DNA of 64,000 bases from Duganella sp. Root1480D1 (GCF_001427305.1 NZ_LMFZ01000008.1:55315-119314), one strand, 5' to 3'. Shown: positions 44,213 to 55,352, counted from the stretch's first letter. The notes: generated by a model from the letters alone, not told the origin. Numbers and translations: made by a program.

Positions 44213-44621
44213 TTTCGAAGGTGTGGGTGATCTGCGCCGTCTTGGCCAGCATGATGCTGGCGGAGCAGTACTTGTCGTGCGACAGGGTGATGGCGCGGTC
44301 GACCATTTCCGGCTTCAAGTCCTTGCCCGTAACGACGAAGTGGAAGTTAATTTTGGTGAAGACCTTGGGCTCGGTCTCGGCGCGTTCGGCCTGCAGCACC
44401 ACTTCGCAACCGCGGACATCGGCACGGCCCTTCTTCAGGATCAGTACCACGTCATAGGCGGTGCAGCCGCCGGTGCCGAGCAACACCATCTCCATCGGGC
44501 GCGGCGCCAGGTTATGGCCGCCGCCTTCAGGGGCGCCGTCCATGGCAACCATGTGGCCAGAACCGGTCTGGGCGCGGAAACTCATGCCCGATGGGCCGTT
44601 CCAGCTAACTTTAACTTCCAT
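44199..44621 (-). CDS. OsmC-family protein
   Basis: 140 residues. The OsmC/YhfA fold is seen in RPMEMVLLGTGGCTAYDVVLIL, which carries the active-site cysteine (GGCTAYD), and in SHDKYCSASIMLAKTAQ, with the second cysteine. These proteins reduce organic hydroperoxides. The length fits the YhfA subgroup rather than Ohr. The start is MEVKVSWNGPSGM. It is a single gene, convergent with the flavodoxin gene. Confidence 0.9.
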   Translation of the reverse strand: MEVKVSWNGPSGMSFRAQTGSGHMVAMDGAPEGGGHNLAPRPMEMVLLGTGGCTAYDVVLILKKGRADVRGCEVVLQAERAETEPKVFTKINFHFVVTGKDLKPEMVDRAITLSHDKYCSASIMLAKTAQITHTFEIIEA

Positions 44622-44650
44622 CTGAACTCTCCGTTAAATGCGTCCGGGCA

Positions 44651-45831
44651 TTATACGGTCATCATGTATTTCTCGCTCTTCATGCGCCGCTCGGTATACC
44701 AGACGCACAGCATGGCCAAAAGCAGGCTGCTGAAGAAGGTTTGCAGGAAGGGCAGCATGCCGATGCTGCCGCCCTTGGCCAGCTCGCGCAGCAAGGTCTG
44801 GTTGGACAGCACCGGCACCATATACATCCACCAGCTATTGGTCAGGTTCATCATCGGCACCAGGATTACCGGCACCAGCGGCACGATCATGGTGAAGCTG
44901 ACCAGGGTCTGTGCCTCCTTGAAGGAGCGGGCGTTGATGGCCAGGGCGATCTCCAGCGCAGCGGCGAACAGCGACAAGGTGGCGGAGGCCAGGCATACCA
45001 TGGCCAGGTCGCGCCAGCCGAGGCGCCACGACAGTCCGATTTCCTCCAGCGGCAGCCATTTCAGGATCCCGTGCGCGATCGCCAATTCGAGCGTGATGCC
45101 GACGATCGACAGCAGCGAGGCCGCCAGCCATTTGCCGATAATCAGATCGGCCGGGCGCAGCGGCTGCGCCATCAGAACTTCCAGCGAACGGCGTTCGCGT
45201 TCGCCGGCCGTGCTGTCGACCGCAGTGCTCATGCAGAACATGAAGGCCGGGATGAAGAAGATGCCGAGCATGGTGCTGATGGTATTGGCGGAACGCGAAG
45301 CACTGGTGCCGGCGTCGTAGCGCTGCACCAGCACCGGGTTCAGGTTGACCGGCGACACGCCGTGCGCCAGCAGGCGCGCGCTGGCGATGTTGCGGCTGTA
45401 GTCGCGCAGTACGAATTCCACCTCGTCGATCTTGCGCGAACTGTCGGAGGCGGAGTCGAACCACAGCTCGACGCGTGCCGGGCGCATGGCGTGATAGTTC
45501 TCCGCAAATTCCGGCGTCAGGCGCAGCACGGCGGTCACCGTCTGTTTGCGCAGCAGGGCATTGATTTCTTCCTCGCCCATTGGTTCCAGCTCGGTGATGT
45601 TGACGTTGCGCTGGCGCAGCTGGTTCATCAGCGTCGGCGCCTGCTCGCTGCCGATTACCGCGATCTCCACGCCCTCGCGTTCGGGCTTGGTGGCGCGGTC
45701 GATCTGCCGCTGCAGCATGAAGCCGACCAGGATCGGGTACATCAGCACGAACAGCAGCAGGAGGCTGAGGGCGCGGCGGTCGCGCAGGGTTTCGACCAGT
45801 TCCTTGCGCAGAACGATAGGAAATTTGAGCT

Positions 45832-45835
<4 letters not shown>
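44651..45835 (-). CDS. ABC-2 type permease (NatB-like)
   Basis: 394 residues from a GTG at 45835 that overlaps the ATPase stop (GTGA). Helix 1 follows KFPIVLRKELVETLRDRR, then a periplasmic domain of about 150 residues (REGVEIAVIGSEQAPTLMNQ onward) and five or six helices in the C-terminal half (TMLGIFFIPAFMFCMSTAVD, KWLAASLLSIVGITLELAIA). The motif AGERERRSLEVLMAQPLRPA is the conserved NatB/YhaP cytosolic loop. It pairs with the ATPase upstream, exporting an unknown substrate or ion. Confidence 0.9.
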
Positions 45836-46562
<727 letters not shown>

Positions 46563-46566
<4 letters not shown>

Positions 46567-47981
46567 GGCTGCGGTCCCGCGCTGTTCAATTGGAAGGTCG
46601 GTGCCGGGATCTCGTTGAGGCATTCCGCTTTCAACGGCGCGCCCGGCTGGTCGAGGAAAGTGCGCAGCAGGCGCGGCATGCAGCCAAGAGGCGACACGAT
46701 ATGGCCGCCGTTCTTGACGATCAGGTGCTGCGCGTTCTTCATGTACTTGCGCGCAGCTTCGGCGCGGCGCGGAGGGGTGACCGGGTCGAGGGCGCCGGAC
46801 ATCAGCAGCACCGGCGCCTCGATCACGGCCGGCTCCTTGTAAGGCACGGCAGGCACCGACATGGTCTCGCACATTTTCCCGATGCGCATGATCTGCGGCG
46901 CGCCGAGGAAGGAACCCTTGGTGTCTTCCGCCAGCAATTCAGGCGTCAGGCGCGGAAAGTCTTCGGCACAGACCACGGCCAGGTGCAAGGGCATGGCCGG
47001 CCCGCCCTCGGAGGAAAAGTCGCGCGACACATTGCTGCGCGCGATGAAGGGCTGCCAGCGGTCCTGGTAGGCACTGTGGATCAGGAAAGGCAGGCGCCTG
47101 CTGTCCGCCTGTGAATACAGGATGTTATGCACGGTGCCGATGAAGCGCATGCTGGTCATTTCGACCTTGGTGGTTTCCGCCGTGCGCGGATCGGGCAGGG
47201 TGAGCGATTGCGGCGATTTTGCCAGGCGTGCCGCCAGCGCGTCGAACTCGGAACGCAGGGCAGGGAAGGCGGCGGCGCAGACGGTATCGTCGGCGCATTG
47301 CTTGAGCAGGGCATCGAGCGCCGCCTGCGCATCGTGCGCGCCGGCCGGCACCACCTGGTCGGGCGCGGCCACGCCGTCCAGCACCAGGCTGCGCACGCTG
47401 CCGGGGTACAGGCGGGAATAGGCCTGGGCCAGGCGGCTGCCGTAAGAGCCGCCCCAGACGTTGATGCGGCCATAGCCAAGGGCGGCGCGCACCACTTCGA
47501 TATCGCGCGCCGCCTGCTCGGTCGTATAGAGATTGAAACGCTTGTTCAGGCCTTTGATGCAGGCGCGGGTTTCGGCCAGCAGCTCGTCTTCCGTGGCCGT
47601 TTCGGCATTCTTGCCGGGTTTGCAATCGAGCTTGCCGGATAATCCGGTGCCGCGCTGGTCGATCAGCACGATGTCGCGCGTAGCGCGTACCTTGCGGAAA
47701 GTGGTATTCAGCAGCGGCACCAGGTCGGAGCCCGCTTCGCCAGGGCCGCCGGCCAGCAGGAACAAGGGGTCGCGCCGCGCCGATTCGCGCAGGGCCGGGG
47801 CCACGGTGACGTGAAGGCTGAGGGCGGCGCCCGGGGCGTGATGGTCGAGCGGGACCGCCAGGCGCAGGCAGCGCAGGGATTCTTCGGTGCCGGGCAGGTG
47901 GCAATCCTTGCCGGGTTGGGCCAAGGCCAGGGCTGGTGCTGCTGATAGTGTCAACAGCGAGGCCAGCATGAGCGATCGCAT
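46563..47981 (-). CDS. Exported alpha/beta-hydrolase peptidase (tripeptidyl aminopeptidase-like)
   Basis: 472 residues from the ATG at 47981, chosen because it gives a signal peptide (LMLASLLTLSAAPALALA). It is an S33-type hydrolase: oxyanion motif LLAGGPGEAGSDL, nucleophile elbow WGGSYGSRLAQAY, Asp in LMSGALDPVTPPRRAE and a late His in VKNGGHIVSPLGC; C-terminal TAP-like domain. Members remove N-terminal residues or proline. It is first in the operon with an ABC exporter, so both may serve one exported peptide or drug-resistance function. Confidence 0.9.
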
Positions 47982-48063
47982 GGCCGTCTCCTCTTGTGAT
48001 TCTGGGGTTCCATAGTAGCCCGGCAATATCTGCTTAGCAACGGCAACCCGGTACAGGGCGGGG

Positions 48064-48093
48064 TTGACCCGGCAGGGAAGCCCGGGCTATAAT
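48064..48093 (+). promoter_or_regulatory. Promoter of rplM-rpsI
   Basis: TTGACC (48064-48069) and a perfect TATAAT (48088-48093) are 18 bp apart. Transcription would start near 48101, leaving a leader of about 100 bases before rplM, long enough for leader-based control, although no specific structure was recognised. Confidence 0.75.
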
Positions 48094-48202
48094 CATCAGC
48101 TTTCCTTTTCGCTCGGGAAATAAACAAGAAGGCTGCGTCCGCTGAAGCATAGGGGCGGAACCACCGATAGAGCGTTTTTTATCTTTCACAGAAAGTTCAA
48201 AC

Positions 48203-48631
48203 ATGAAAACTTTTTCCGCTAAGGGCCATGAAGTCCAGCGCGATTGGTTCGTGATTGACGCGACGGACAAAGTCCTCGGCCGTGTTGCCAGCGAAGTGGC
48301 ACGCCGACTGCGCGGCAAGCATAAGCCAGAATTCACCCCTCACGTTGACACCGGCGACTTCATCGTTGTCGTGAACGCAGGCAAACTGCGCGTGACCGGC
48401 ACCAAAGCAACCGAGAAGACCTACTACCGTCACTCCGGTTACCCAGGCGGCATCTACGAGACCAACTTCCTGAAAATGCAACAGCGTTTCCCAGGCCGTG
48501 CTCTGGAAAAAGCCGTTAAGGGCATGCTGCCAAAAGGCCCACTGGGCTACGCCATGATCAAGAAGCTGAAAGTGTACGCTGAGGGTTCCCACCCACACGC
48601 TGCCCAGCAACCTAAAGCACTCGAATTCTAA
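48203..48631 (+). CDS. rplM: 50S ribosomal protein L13
   Basis: 142 residues, the normal length. It begins [20 protein letters not shown] and has the conserved [30 protein letters not shown] and [12 protein letters not shown] segments. L13 binds 23S rRNA early in assembly. It is followed after 9 bp by rpsI, the universal pair. Confidence 0.99.
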   Translation: MKTFSAKGHEVQRDWFVIDATDKVLGRVASEVARRLRGKHKPEFTPHVDTGDFIVVVNAGKLRVTGTKATEKTYYRHSGYPGGIYETNFLKMQQRFPGRALEKAVKGMLPKGPLGYAMIKKLKVYAEGSHPHAAQQPKALEF

Positions 48632-48640
48632 GGAACTGAC

Positions 48641-49033
48641 ATGATCGGTAACTACAACTACGGCACCGGCCGTCGCAAGAGTGCAGTTGCTCGCGTGTTC
48701 ATCAAAGCTGGCACCGGCCAGATCATCGTGAACGGCAAGCCAGCAGCTGAGTACTTCTCCCGTGAAACCGGCCTGATGGTGATCCGTCAGCCGCTGGAAC
48801 TGACCGGCAACGTTGAACGTTTCGACATCAAAGTCAACGTGCACGGCGGCGGCGAGTCCGGCCAGGCAGGTGCAGTGCGTCACGGTATTACCCGCGCACT
48901 GATCGACTACGATGCAGGCCTGAAGGGCGACCTGGCACGTGCCGGCTTCGTCACTCGCGATGCTCGTGAAGTTGAACGTAAAAAAGTTGGTCTGCGCAAA
49001 GCACGTCGCGCAAAGCAATTCTCGAAGCGTTAA
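48641..49033 (+). CDS. rpsI: 30S ribosomal protein S9
   Basis: 130 residues ending [17 protein letters not shown]; the basic C-terminal tail reaches the ribosomal P site. The motif [19 protein letters not shown] opens the protein and [15 protein letters not shown] is in the middle. It is cotranscribed with rplM and followed by an intrinsic terminator. Confidence 0.99.
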   Translation: MIGNYNYGTGRRKSAVARVFIKAGTGQIIVNGKPAAEYFSRETGLMVIRQPLELTGNVERFDIKVNVHGGGESGQAGAVRHGITRALIDYDAGLKGDLARAGFVTRDAREVERKKVGLRKARRAKQFSKR

Positions 49034-49050
49034 TCTTTACGCTCTCGTAC

Positions 49051-49079
49051 AAAAAGCCGCTGGGTTCCAGCGGCTTTTT
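49051..49079 (+). terminator. Intrinsic terminator of rplM-rpsI
   Basis: AGCCGCTGG-GTT-CCAGCGGCT forms a 9-bp perfect stem with a 3-base loop, preceded by AAAA and followed by TTTTTG. Because the A-run on the left mirrors the T-run, it can act in both directions. Confidence 0.9.
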
Positions 49080-49087
49080 GTTTTTAG

Positions 49088-49146
49088 AACCGGTAACCCG
49101 GTGTCAGACCCGCAGGGTCTGACACCTGATACGCGATTTACCGGTT
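49088..49146. repeat. Palindromic intergenic repeat, copy A
   Basis: A nested inverted repeat: outer arms AACCGGTAA (49088-49096) and TTACCGGTT (49138-49146), inner arms GTGTCAGACCC (49101-49111) and GGGTCTGACAC (49115-49125) around GCA. The same inner unit recurs at 55902-55926 and 60264-60288. Copy A lies just upstream of argC, ending four bases before a TAAAAT -10-like box. Confidence 0.8.
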
Positions 49147-49193
49147 TTGATAAAATGACCCCTCATTCAAAATTACCTCGCAAGGAAGAGATC

Positions 49194-50231
49194 ATGATCA
49201 AAGTAGGCATCGTCGGCGGCACTGGTTACACGGGTGTGGAACTGCTGCGACTGTTAGCCGCACACCCTGAAGTCGAACTGACCGCGATCACCTCGCGCAA
49301 AGAAGACGGCTTGCCGGTGGCTGAGATGTATCCTTCCCTGCGCGGCCGCGTGAACATCGCCTTCTCCTCGCCGGACAAGGTCGACCTGACCCAATGCGAC
49401 GTCGTGTTCTTCGCCACCCCGCACGGTGTGGCCATGGCGCAGGCGCCAGAGCTGCTGGCCAAAGGCGTGAAAGTGATCGACCTGGCCGCGGACTTCCGCA
49501 TCAAGGACCGCGCCGTGTTCGAAAAGACCTACAAGATCGACCACACCGCGCCGGAGCTGCTGGAGCAAGCCGTGTACGGCCTGCCGGAGCTGAACCGCGA
49601 AGACATCAAGAAAGCAAACCTGATCGCCAACCCAGGCTGCTACCCGACCACCATGCAGCTCGGTTTCGTTCCGCTGCTGAAGGCGGGCCTGATCGATGCC
49701 GGCCACCTGATCGCCGACTGCAAATCCGGCGTGTCCGGCGCCGGCCGCAAGGCAGAAATCGGCACCCTGTTCTCCGAATCGTCGGACAACTTCAAGGCTT
49801 ACGGCGTGAGCGGCCACCGCCACACCCCGGAAACCGCGGCCCAGTTGCAGCGCTTCACCAGCGAGAAGGTCAACCTGATCTTCACCCCGCACCTGACCCC
49901 GATGATCCGCGGCATGCACTCGACTCTGTACGCGCGCCTGACCAAGGAAGTGCCGAACGAAGAACTGCAAAAGCTGTTCGAAGATGCCTACGCCGGCCAG
50001 CCGTTCGTCGACGTGATGCCATGGGGCTCGCACCCGGAAACGCGTAGCACCCGCGGCGCCAATATGCTGCGCCTGGCGCTGCACCGTCCGAATAATGGCG
50101 ACACCCTGATCGTGCTGGTCGTGCAGGACAATCTGGTTAAAGGCGCATCCGGCCAGGCCGTGCAGTGCATGAACCTGATGTTCGGCCTGGACGAAGGCCT
50201 GGGCCTGCAAACCATCGCCCTGATGCCGTAA
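49194..50231 (+). CDS. argC: N-acetyl-gamma-glutamyl-phosphate reductase
   Basis: 345 residues from the ATG at 49194, which has AAGGAAGAG upstream. It reduces N-acetyl-glutamyl phosphate in arginine synthesis, using NADPH. The nucleotide loop [17 protein letters not shown] opens the protein and the catalytic cysteine is in [12 protein letters not shown] near residue 150; SGAGRKAE and GHRHTPE are further hallmarks. The gene follows ribosomal genes and a repeat element and is read into the DUF6776-like gene. Confidence 0.97.
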   Translation: MIKVGIVGGTGYTGVELLRLLAAHPEVELTAITSRKEDGLPVAEMYPSLRGRVNIAFSSPDKVDLTQCDVVFFATPHGVAMAQAPELLAKGVKVIDLAADFRIKDRAVFEKTYKIDHTAPELLEQAVYGLPELNREDIKKANLIANPGCYPTTMQLGFVPLLKAGLIDAGHLIADCKSGVSGAGRKAEIGTLFSESSDNFKAYGVSGHRHTPETAAQLQRFTSEKVNLIFTPHLTPMIRGMHSTLYARLTKEVPNEELQKLFEDAYAGQPFVDVMPWGSHPETRSTRGANMLRLALHRPNNGDTLIVLVVQDNLVKGASGQAVQCMNLMFGLDEGLGLQTIALMP

Positions 50232-50909
50232 GTGGAAGCCCGCATGGAGCAGGTGCGCGCGCCAATGCTGGTGCGCGTGTTTGGCCTGGCTGCGGTCCTG
50301 GTCGCCGGCGGTGCGCTGGCGGTGTGGGGCGTCGACCTGGGACAGCGTGTGGTTGGCGTTTCGAAAGGCGAATCAGGCCCCACGGTTTCCAAACAACTCG
50401 CAGCGACGGAGCTGGAGTTGGCCCGTATGACGGCAGAGCGTGATGAGCTGGCTGCGAAGCTGAAGGCGGCTCCTGCTGCCGCACCTGTGCCGGTGGCTGC
50501 CGATGCCGAATTGGCAAAGTTGAATGCCGACCTGGCCCTGCTGGAAGAAGTGCTGCCGCCGGCCAAGGCCGGTTCCGGCCTGGTGATCCGTGGCATGCAA
50601 GCCCGCATGGCTGCGCCCAAGCTCTTGCATTACACGGTTTTGCTCCAATATGGTGCGAAGAAGAAGGGCCCATCCGCCTTCGCCGGCCGGCTCAAGCTGG
50701 CGGTCGCAGTCATCCAGGATGGCAAGAAGGCGGTGCTCGAATACCCGAAGGAGGGTGCCGAACGCTACGACCTGAAAGTGGATCGCTACCAGCGCGTAGA
50801 TGGCACGCTGGAAGTGCCGGAAGGCGCCAAAGTGGTGGCGGTCAAGGTCAGCCTGTCGGAAAAGGGCAAAGTTATTGTGGATGAGACAACGCCAGTGCGC
50901 AGCCTCTAA
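50232..50909 (+). CDS. DUF6776-like membrane-anchored coiled-coil protein
   Basis: 225 residues from a GTG directly after the argC stop; an ATG at 50244 with GGAAG upstream is an equally good start. A single N-terminal membrane helix (VRVFGLAAVLVAGGALAVWG) is followed by a coiled coil (QLAATELELARMTAERDELAAKL, then AELAKLNADLALLEE) and a beta-rich C-terminal domain. In Burkholderiales a gene of this design usually sits between argC and erpA, often with a bactofilin gene that is absent here. A role in envelope or cell shape is likely but unproven. Confidence 0.75.
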   Translation: MEARMEQVRAPMLVRVFGLAAVLVAGGALAVWGVDLGQRVVGVSKGESGPTVSKQLAATELELARMTAERDELAAKLKAAPAAAPVPVAADAELAKLNADLALLEEVLPPAKAGSGLVIRGMQARMAAPKLLHYTVLLQYGAKKKGPSAFAGRLKLAVAVIQDGKKAVLEYPKEGAERYDLKVDRYQRVDGTLEVPEGAKVVAVKVSLSEKGKVIVDETTPVRSL

Positions 50910-50967
50910 AGCGGCCAAGTCCGGCATGGACTATAATGGGACAACTGATTTTAAGTAGGAGTAACAC

Positions 50968-51324
50968 ATGACTGCAGTAGCCGAAGACGTGATTCCGGCA
51001 CCGATCGTTTTCACCGACGCCGCGGCCGAGAAAGTAGCGCAACTGATCGAAGAAGAAGGCAATCCAGACCTGAAGCTGCGCGTATTCGTGCAGGGTGGCG
51101 GTTGCTCCGGCTTCCAATACGGTTTCACCTTTGACGAAATCGTCAACGAAGACGACACCACCATGGTGAAGAACGGCGTTCAACTGTTGATCGACTCGAT
51201 GAGCTACCAATACCTGGTAGGCGCCGAGATCGACTACAAGGACGACCTGGAAGGCGCGCAGTTCGTGATCAAGAACCCATCCGCAACGTCGACCTGCGGC
51301 TGCGGTTCCTCCTTCTCCGTCTAA
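50968..51324 (+). CDS. erpA: Iron-sulfur cluster insertion protein ErpA
   Basis: 118 residues. The A-type carrier cysteines are in [13 protein letters not shown] and in the C-terminal [10 protein letters not shown], giving the three-cysteine pattern. It delivers 4Fe-4S clusters to apoproteins. It has a good ribosome binding site (GTAGGAG) and a TATAAT just upstream (50932-50937) for an own promoter. Confidence 0.97.
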   Translation: MTAVAEDVIPAPIVFTDAAAEKVAQLIEEEGNPDLKLRVFVQGGGCSGFQYGFTFDEIVNEDDTTMVKNGVQLLIDSMSYQYLVGAEIDYKDDLEGAQFVIKNPSATSTCGCGSSFSV

Positions 51325-51342
51325 GCAAACCGCATACGGCCC

Positions 51343-51388
51343 AGCCCGTGTCACACCTTGGGGTCACACCCCAGGTGTGACACGGGCT
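51343..51388. terminator. Long perfect inverted repeat between erpA and anmK
   Basis: Arms AGCCCGTGTCACACCT (51343-51358) and AGGTGTGACACGGGCT (51373-51388) are perfect over 16 bp; the 14-base loop contains a second small stem (GGGG/CCCC). It lies between the convergent stop codons of erpA (51324) and anmK (51395) and probably ends transcription in both directions, although without a T-tract. Its GTGTCA.../...TGACAC ends resemble the copy A-C repeats. Confidence 0.65.
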
Positions 51389-51394
51389 CGTGCG

Positions 51395-52486
51395 TTAACG
51401 GGGGTAGAGGGCGCCCAGGATGCGCTCGCCGCGCGCGCCGGTGACGGAGGGGAGGTTGCCGGGTTGGCGTTCGTCGAAACGGTGGGCCAGCCAGGCGAAG
51501 ACCATCGCTTCCACCCGGTTGGGGGGCACGCCCAGCGCGTCTGTCGACTCTACTCGGGCCGACTCGCCTAACTCTGCCTGCAATTCACGCATCAGCGTGG
51601 CGTTGTAGGTGCCTCCTCCACAAACGTAGAGTGCATCGGGCTCGTGCGGGATGATTTCGCGCGCGAGGCTGACTGCTGTCAGGCGGAGCAGGGTGAACAT
51701 CACGTCTTCCGGCCTCGCGCCGGCGAAAGGCGCCAGGCGGGCGTCCAGCCAGTCGGCGTGGAACAGGTCGCGGCCGGTGCTTTTCGGTGCAGGCTGGGCG
51801 AAGTAGGGCTCGGACAGCAGCGCGGCCAGCAGGCCCGGCACTTCCTTGCCAGTAGCGGCCCAGGCGCCGTTGTCGTCGAACTCCACGCCTTGGTGGCGCG
51901 AGATCCAGGCATTCATCAGCACGTTGCCGGGGCCGGTGTCGTAGCCGCCGACCGTGCCATCCTTATGCAGCAGGGAGATATTCGCGATGCCGCCAATATT
52001 GGCCAGCACGCGCATCTTGCCTTCCTTGCCGAACAGGGCTTTGTGACCAGCCGGTACCAGTGGCGCGCCTTGGCCGCCGGCCGCCACGTCGCGCGAACGG
52101 AAGTCGGCGACCACGTCGATACCGCTCAGTTCGGCCAGCAGGGAGGCGTTGATGATCTGGCGGGTGAAGCCTAGTTCGGGGCGATGGCGGATGGTTTGTC
52201 CATGCGCTCCGATGGCGCGCACGTCAGCCGATTTCATTTCCGCCTTGGCCAGGAGCTCGGCCACGCAATCCGCGTAGAGCTCGGCCACCTTGTTGGCCGC
52301 CAGCGCTTCGCGTTCGATTTCGTTCGGCGTGGCGGCTTGCAGCGCCATCAGCTCGTCGCGCAGCGATTGCGGGAATTCAACATAGGCGGCCGACATGGTG
52401 CGTGCGGCGCCTGCCCAGAAGTCCACGAGGACGCCATCCACGCCGTCCAGGCTGGTACCCGACATCATTCCGATATATAAGCTCAT
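51395..52486 (-). CDS. anmK: Anhydro-N-acetylmuramic acid kinase
   Basis: 363 residues from the ATG at 52486. It phosphorylates and opens anhydro-MurNAc released from peptidoglycan, feeding recycling to MurNAc-6-P. The signature MSGTSLDGVDGVLVDF opens the protein, and the ATP-site and catalytic Asp region HGQTIRHRPE, VVADFRSRDVAAGGQGAPLVP and GYDTGPGNVLMNAW are intact. Together with the M23 peptidase upstream on the same strand it forms a wall-recycling pair, although a terminator lies between them. Confidence 0.97.
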   Translation of the reverse strand: MSLYIGMMSGTSLDGVDGVLVDFWAGAARTMSAAYVEFPQSLRDELMALQAATPNEIEREALAANKVAELYADCVAELLAKAEMKSADVRAIGAHGQTIRHRPELGFTRQIINASLLAELSGIDVVADFRSRDVAAGGQGAPLVPAGHKALFGKEGKMRVLANIGGIANISLLHKDGTVGGYDTGPGNVLMNAWISRHQGVEFDDNGAWAATGKEVPGLLAALLSEPYFAQPAPKSTGRDLFHADWLDARLAPFAGARPEDVMFTLLRLTAVSLAREIIPHEPDALYVCGGGTYNATLMRELQAELGESARVESTDALGVPPNRVEAMVFAWLAHRFDERQPGNLPSVTGARGERILGALYPR

Positions 52487-52520
52487 GGTCCTATTGTAGT
52501 TCGGGGTCAGTTGAGTCAAA

Positions 52521-52548
52521 TAAAAAAAAGGCGCACATTTGTGCGCCT
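52521..52548 (-). terminator. Intrinsic terminator of the M23 peptidase gene
   Basis: On the minus strand AGGCGCAC-AAAT-GTGCGCCT is followed by eight T residues (complement of 52521-52528). It lies 34 bp after the M23 stop codon and just before anmK, so anmK must have its own promoter in the remaining bases or rely on readthrough. Confidence 0.88.
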
Positions 52549-52581
52549 CTTTGTCCGATTGCCGGAGCTGACTCCGACTTT

Positions 52582-53964
52582 TTATTTGGCAGCGAGGTTG
52601 CTGGTGTTGCTGTTCGGGCGCAGCAGGGCGAAGCGGTGGATCATGTCGCCGGCCACCGATTTGAAGCGAGTCAGTTCGGCGGTCGTCAGCGGGGCTTGGG
52701 CGGTGATGTTGAGCTTGCCTGGGTCCTTGGCTTCGCCTGCAACGCGGAATTCGTAGTGCAGGTGGGCGCCGGTCGACCAGCCGGTGGTGCCGACGTAGCC
52801 GATGATGTCGCCCTGGCTGACTTTCGCGCCCTTCTTCATGCCTGCGCCGAACCGGCTCATGTGGGCGTAGGCGGTGGAGTAGTTGGCCCAGTGCTTGATC
52901 ACGACCACGTTGCCGTAACCGCCTTGCACGCCGGCAAAGTCGATCACGCCGTCGCCGGCTGCGCGGATCGGAGTGCCGGTCGCGGCGGCGAAGTCGGTGC
53001 CTTTGTGCTGCTTCCAGTTGCCGGAGATCGGGTGCGAACGCATGCCGAAGCCGGACGAAATACGGGAGAACTCCAGCGGCGATTTCAGGAAGGCTTTTTT
53101 CAGCGATTTGCCGTCGAAGCTGAAGTAGCCGCCGCCTGATTTGGTCAGCGGGTCTTCAAACCACACGCTCTGGTAGGTGGTGCCTTTGTTGGTGAATTCG
53201 CCAGCCAGGATGCGGCCGGCGCGCACGAACTCGCCGTCCTGCCAGAAGGTTTCGTACACCACATTGAAACGGTCACCGCGCTTCAGGTCGGAACGGAAGT
53301 CGATGTTGGTGGAGAACATTTCAATGATCTGCGCGACGATCGAGTCGGGCAGGCTGCTGCCGTCGGAGCTGGAGTCGGTCGCGGCATACAGGGTCGTGGT
53401 GATTTCACGCGCGCGCATTTCAACGCGGCGTTCGAGTTTCGCGGCGGTCTCTTCGGCGGTGAACTCGGCGTCGCCCGAACGGGAGACCATAATATTCTTG
53501 ACGGGGTTATCTTTGCCGTCCACAACGGTGGCCTTCAGCCACAGCAGGTTGCCGTTATCGTCGGTCTGCGCCTGCACGCGTTTGCCGCTGCGCAGCTGCA
53601 TAATGGCGCGCGCGGTCTTGTCTTTCTTGATGAAGTTTTCTGCAGCGTCGTCTTCCACGCCCAAGCGATTGAGCAGCGTCGCGAGCGTGTCGCCGGCGCG
53701 GATCTTTTCTTCGTGGACGTATTTCTGGGAAGCTTCTTGCTGCTGCAGGGCGGTGATCTGCGAGGACAGGTCAGGTAGCTGGATATCCTGGGCAATGGTC
53801 TTCACGGGCAGGTCGCTCGCGTCGGGCGCGAGCGGAGCCACGCCAGCGGCGCCAAAAGCGCAGACGGCGAGGAAGATCGCCGATGCGCTAATGATTCGCG
53901 ACTTACGCGTCGAACCGAGCAGATTGTGCAAGCGTGAGCTTGTGAACTTGTTTATAGGGTTCAT
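52582..53964 (-). CDS. M23-family metallopeptidase (murein endopeptidase-like)
   Basis: 460 residues. A short cytoplasmic start is followed by one membrane helix (RIISASAIFLAVCAFGAAGV), an OapA/LysM-like region (VHEEKIRAGDTLATLLNRLG near 82-101), and the C-terminal M23 domain (about 320-430) with HKGTDFAAATGTPI, AHMSRFG and HLHYEFRV zinc motifs. It corresponds to MepM/YebA-type endopeptidases that cut cross-links in peptidoglycan. It is divergent from tyrS over 155 bp. Confidence 0.93.
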   Translation of the reverse strand: MNPINKFTSSRLHNLLGSTRKSRIISASAIFLAVCAFGAAGVAPLAPDASDLPVKTIAQDIQLPDLSSQITALQQQEASQKYVHEEKIRAGDTLATLLNRLGVEDDAAENFIKKDKTARAIMQLRSGKRVQAQTDDNGNLLWLKATVVDGKDNPVKNIMVSRSGDAEFTAEETAAKLERRVEMRAREITTTLYAATDSSSDGSSLPDSIVAQIIEMFSTNIDFRSDLKRGDRFNVVYETFWQDGEFVRAGRILAGEFTNKGTTYQSVWFEDPLTKSGGGYFSFDGKSLKKAFLKSPLEFSRISSGFGMRSHPISGNWKQHKGTDFAAATGTPIRAAGDGVIDFAGVQGGYGNVVVIKHWANYSTAYAHMSRFGAGMKKGAKVSQGDIIGYVGTTGWSTGAHLHYEFRVAGEAKDPGKLNITAQAPLTTAELTRFKSVAGDMIHRFALLRPNSNTSNLAAK

Positions 53965-54119
53965 GCAATCAGTTAAAATTTGCCGCTTGAACTTTTAGGA
54001 TTCTTGGTATTTTGTTCTAAGTTGTTGATTTAATTCGTTTTCATCGGGCAAGATTGATGGGATCGGGCATTATAACAAAGTCCTGAGCCGTGCCAACAAT
54101 TTGAGAGAATTTCGCAAAA

Positions 54120-55352
54120 ATGGATACAGACAACAAAATCCTGCCGCTGACCGATAGCGTCCAGGAAGCCCTCGCCATCACCAAGCGTGGTGTGGACGAG
54201 CTCATCATCGAAAGCGAATTCGCTCAAAAACTGGCGCGCTCGGAAAAGACCGGCGTGCCGCTGCGCATCAAGCTGGGCCTGGACCCGACCGCGCCTGACT
54301 TGCACCTGGGACACACCGTGGTGCTGAACAAGATGCGCCAGTTGCAGAACCTGGGCCACCAGGTGATCTTCCTGATCGGCGACTTCACGTCGATGATCGG
54401 CGATCCTTCGGGCCGCAACGTGACCCGTCCGCCGCTGACCCGCGAGCAGATCGAGCTGAATGCCCAGACTTATTTCAAGCAGGCGTCGCTGGTGCTGGAT
54501 GCGGCCAAGACCGAAATCCGCTACAACTCGGAGTGGTGCGATCCGCTGGGCGCGCGCGGCATGATCCAGTTGTCCTCGCGCTACACCGTGGCGCGCATGA
54601 TGGAGCGCGACGACTTTTCCAAGCGTTTTAAGAATGGCACCCCGATTTCGGTGCACGAGTTCCTCTACCCGCTGATGCAGGGTTACGACTCGGTCGCGCT
54701 GAAGGCCGACCTGGAACTGGGCGGCACCGACCAGAAGTTCAACCTGCTGGTTGGCCGCGAGTTGCAAAAGGATTACGGCCAGGAGCAGCAGTGCATCCTG
54801 ACCATGCCGCTGCTGGAAGGCCTGGATGGCGTCGAGAAGATGTCCAAGTCCAAGAACAACTATATTGGTATTACCGAGCCGGCCAACACCATGTTCGCCA
54901 AGGTGATGTCGATTTCGGACGTGATGATGTGGCGTTACTACGACCTGCTGTCGTGGCAGTCGATCGAGCACATCGCGGGCCTGAAGAAGGCGATCGAGGC
55001 TGGAGCGAATCCGCGCGATGCCAAGGTGGCGCTGGCGCAGGAAATCGTGGAACGCTTCCATTCGCGCCAGGCAGCGGAAGATGCGCTGGCGGATTTCGTC
55101 AATCGCTCCAAGGGCGGCATCCCCGACGATTTGCCGGAAGTCGCTCTTTCGGGTGCGCCGTTGGGTATTGGCCAACTGCTGAAACAGGCCAACCTGTGTG
55201 CGTCGACTTCGGAAGCGCTGCGCATGATTGACCAGGGCGGTGTGCGGATCGACAGCGCTGTAATTAGCGATAAGGCGCTGAAAATTGAGGCAGGTACCTT
55301 CGTGCTGCAGGTTGGCAAGCGCAAGTTCGCTAAAGTGACCCTGTCGGCATGA
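54120..55352 (+). CDS. tyrS: Tyrosyl-tRNA synthetase
   Basis: 410 residues. The class I motifs are [11 protein letters not shown] (HIGH) and [11 protein letters not shown] (KMSKS); a C-terminal S4 domain (about 345-405) is seen in [16 protein letters not shown]. This is the longer TyrZ-like proteobacterial form. No T-box leader is present. It overlaps dtd by ATGA, so both are expressed together. Confidence 0.97.
   Translation: MDTDNKILPLTDSVQEALAITKRGVDELIIESEFAQKLARSEKTGVPLRIKLGLDPTAPDLHLGHTVVLNKMRQLQNLGHQVIFLIGDFTSMIGDPSGRNVTRPPLTREQIELNAQTYFKQASLVLDAAKTEIRYNSEWCDPLGARGMIQLSSRYTVARMMERDDFSKRFKNGTPISVHEFLYPLMQGYDSVALKADLELGGTDQKFNLLVGRELQKDYGQEQQCILTMPLLEGLDGVEKMSKSKNNYIGITEPANTMFAKVMSISDVMMWRYYDLLSWQSIEHIAGLKKAIEAGANPRDAKVALAQEIVERFHSRQAAEDALADFVNRSKGGIPDDLPEVALSGAPLGIGQLLKQANLCASTSEALRMIDQGGVRIDSAVISDKALKIEAGTFVLQVGKRKFAKVTLSA

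Noticed and set aside
53965..54119. T-box leader before tyrS
   Set aside because: The gap is 155 bp, shared with a divergent promoter, and T-boxes are not expected in this group; no T-box core sequence is seen.
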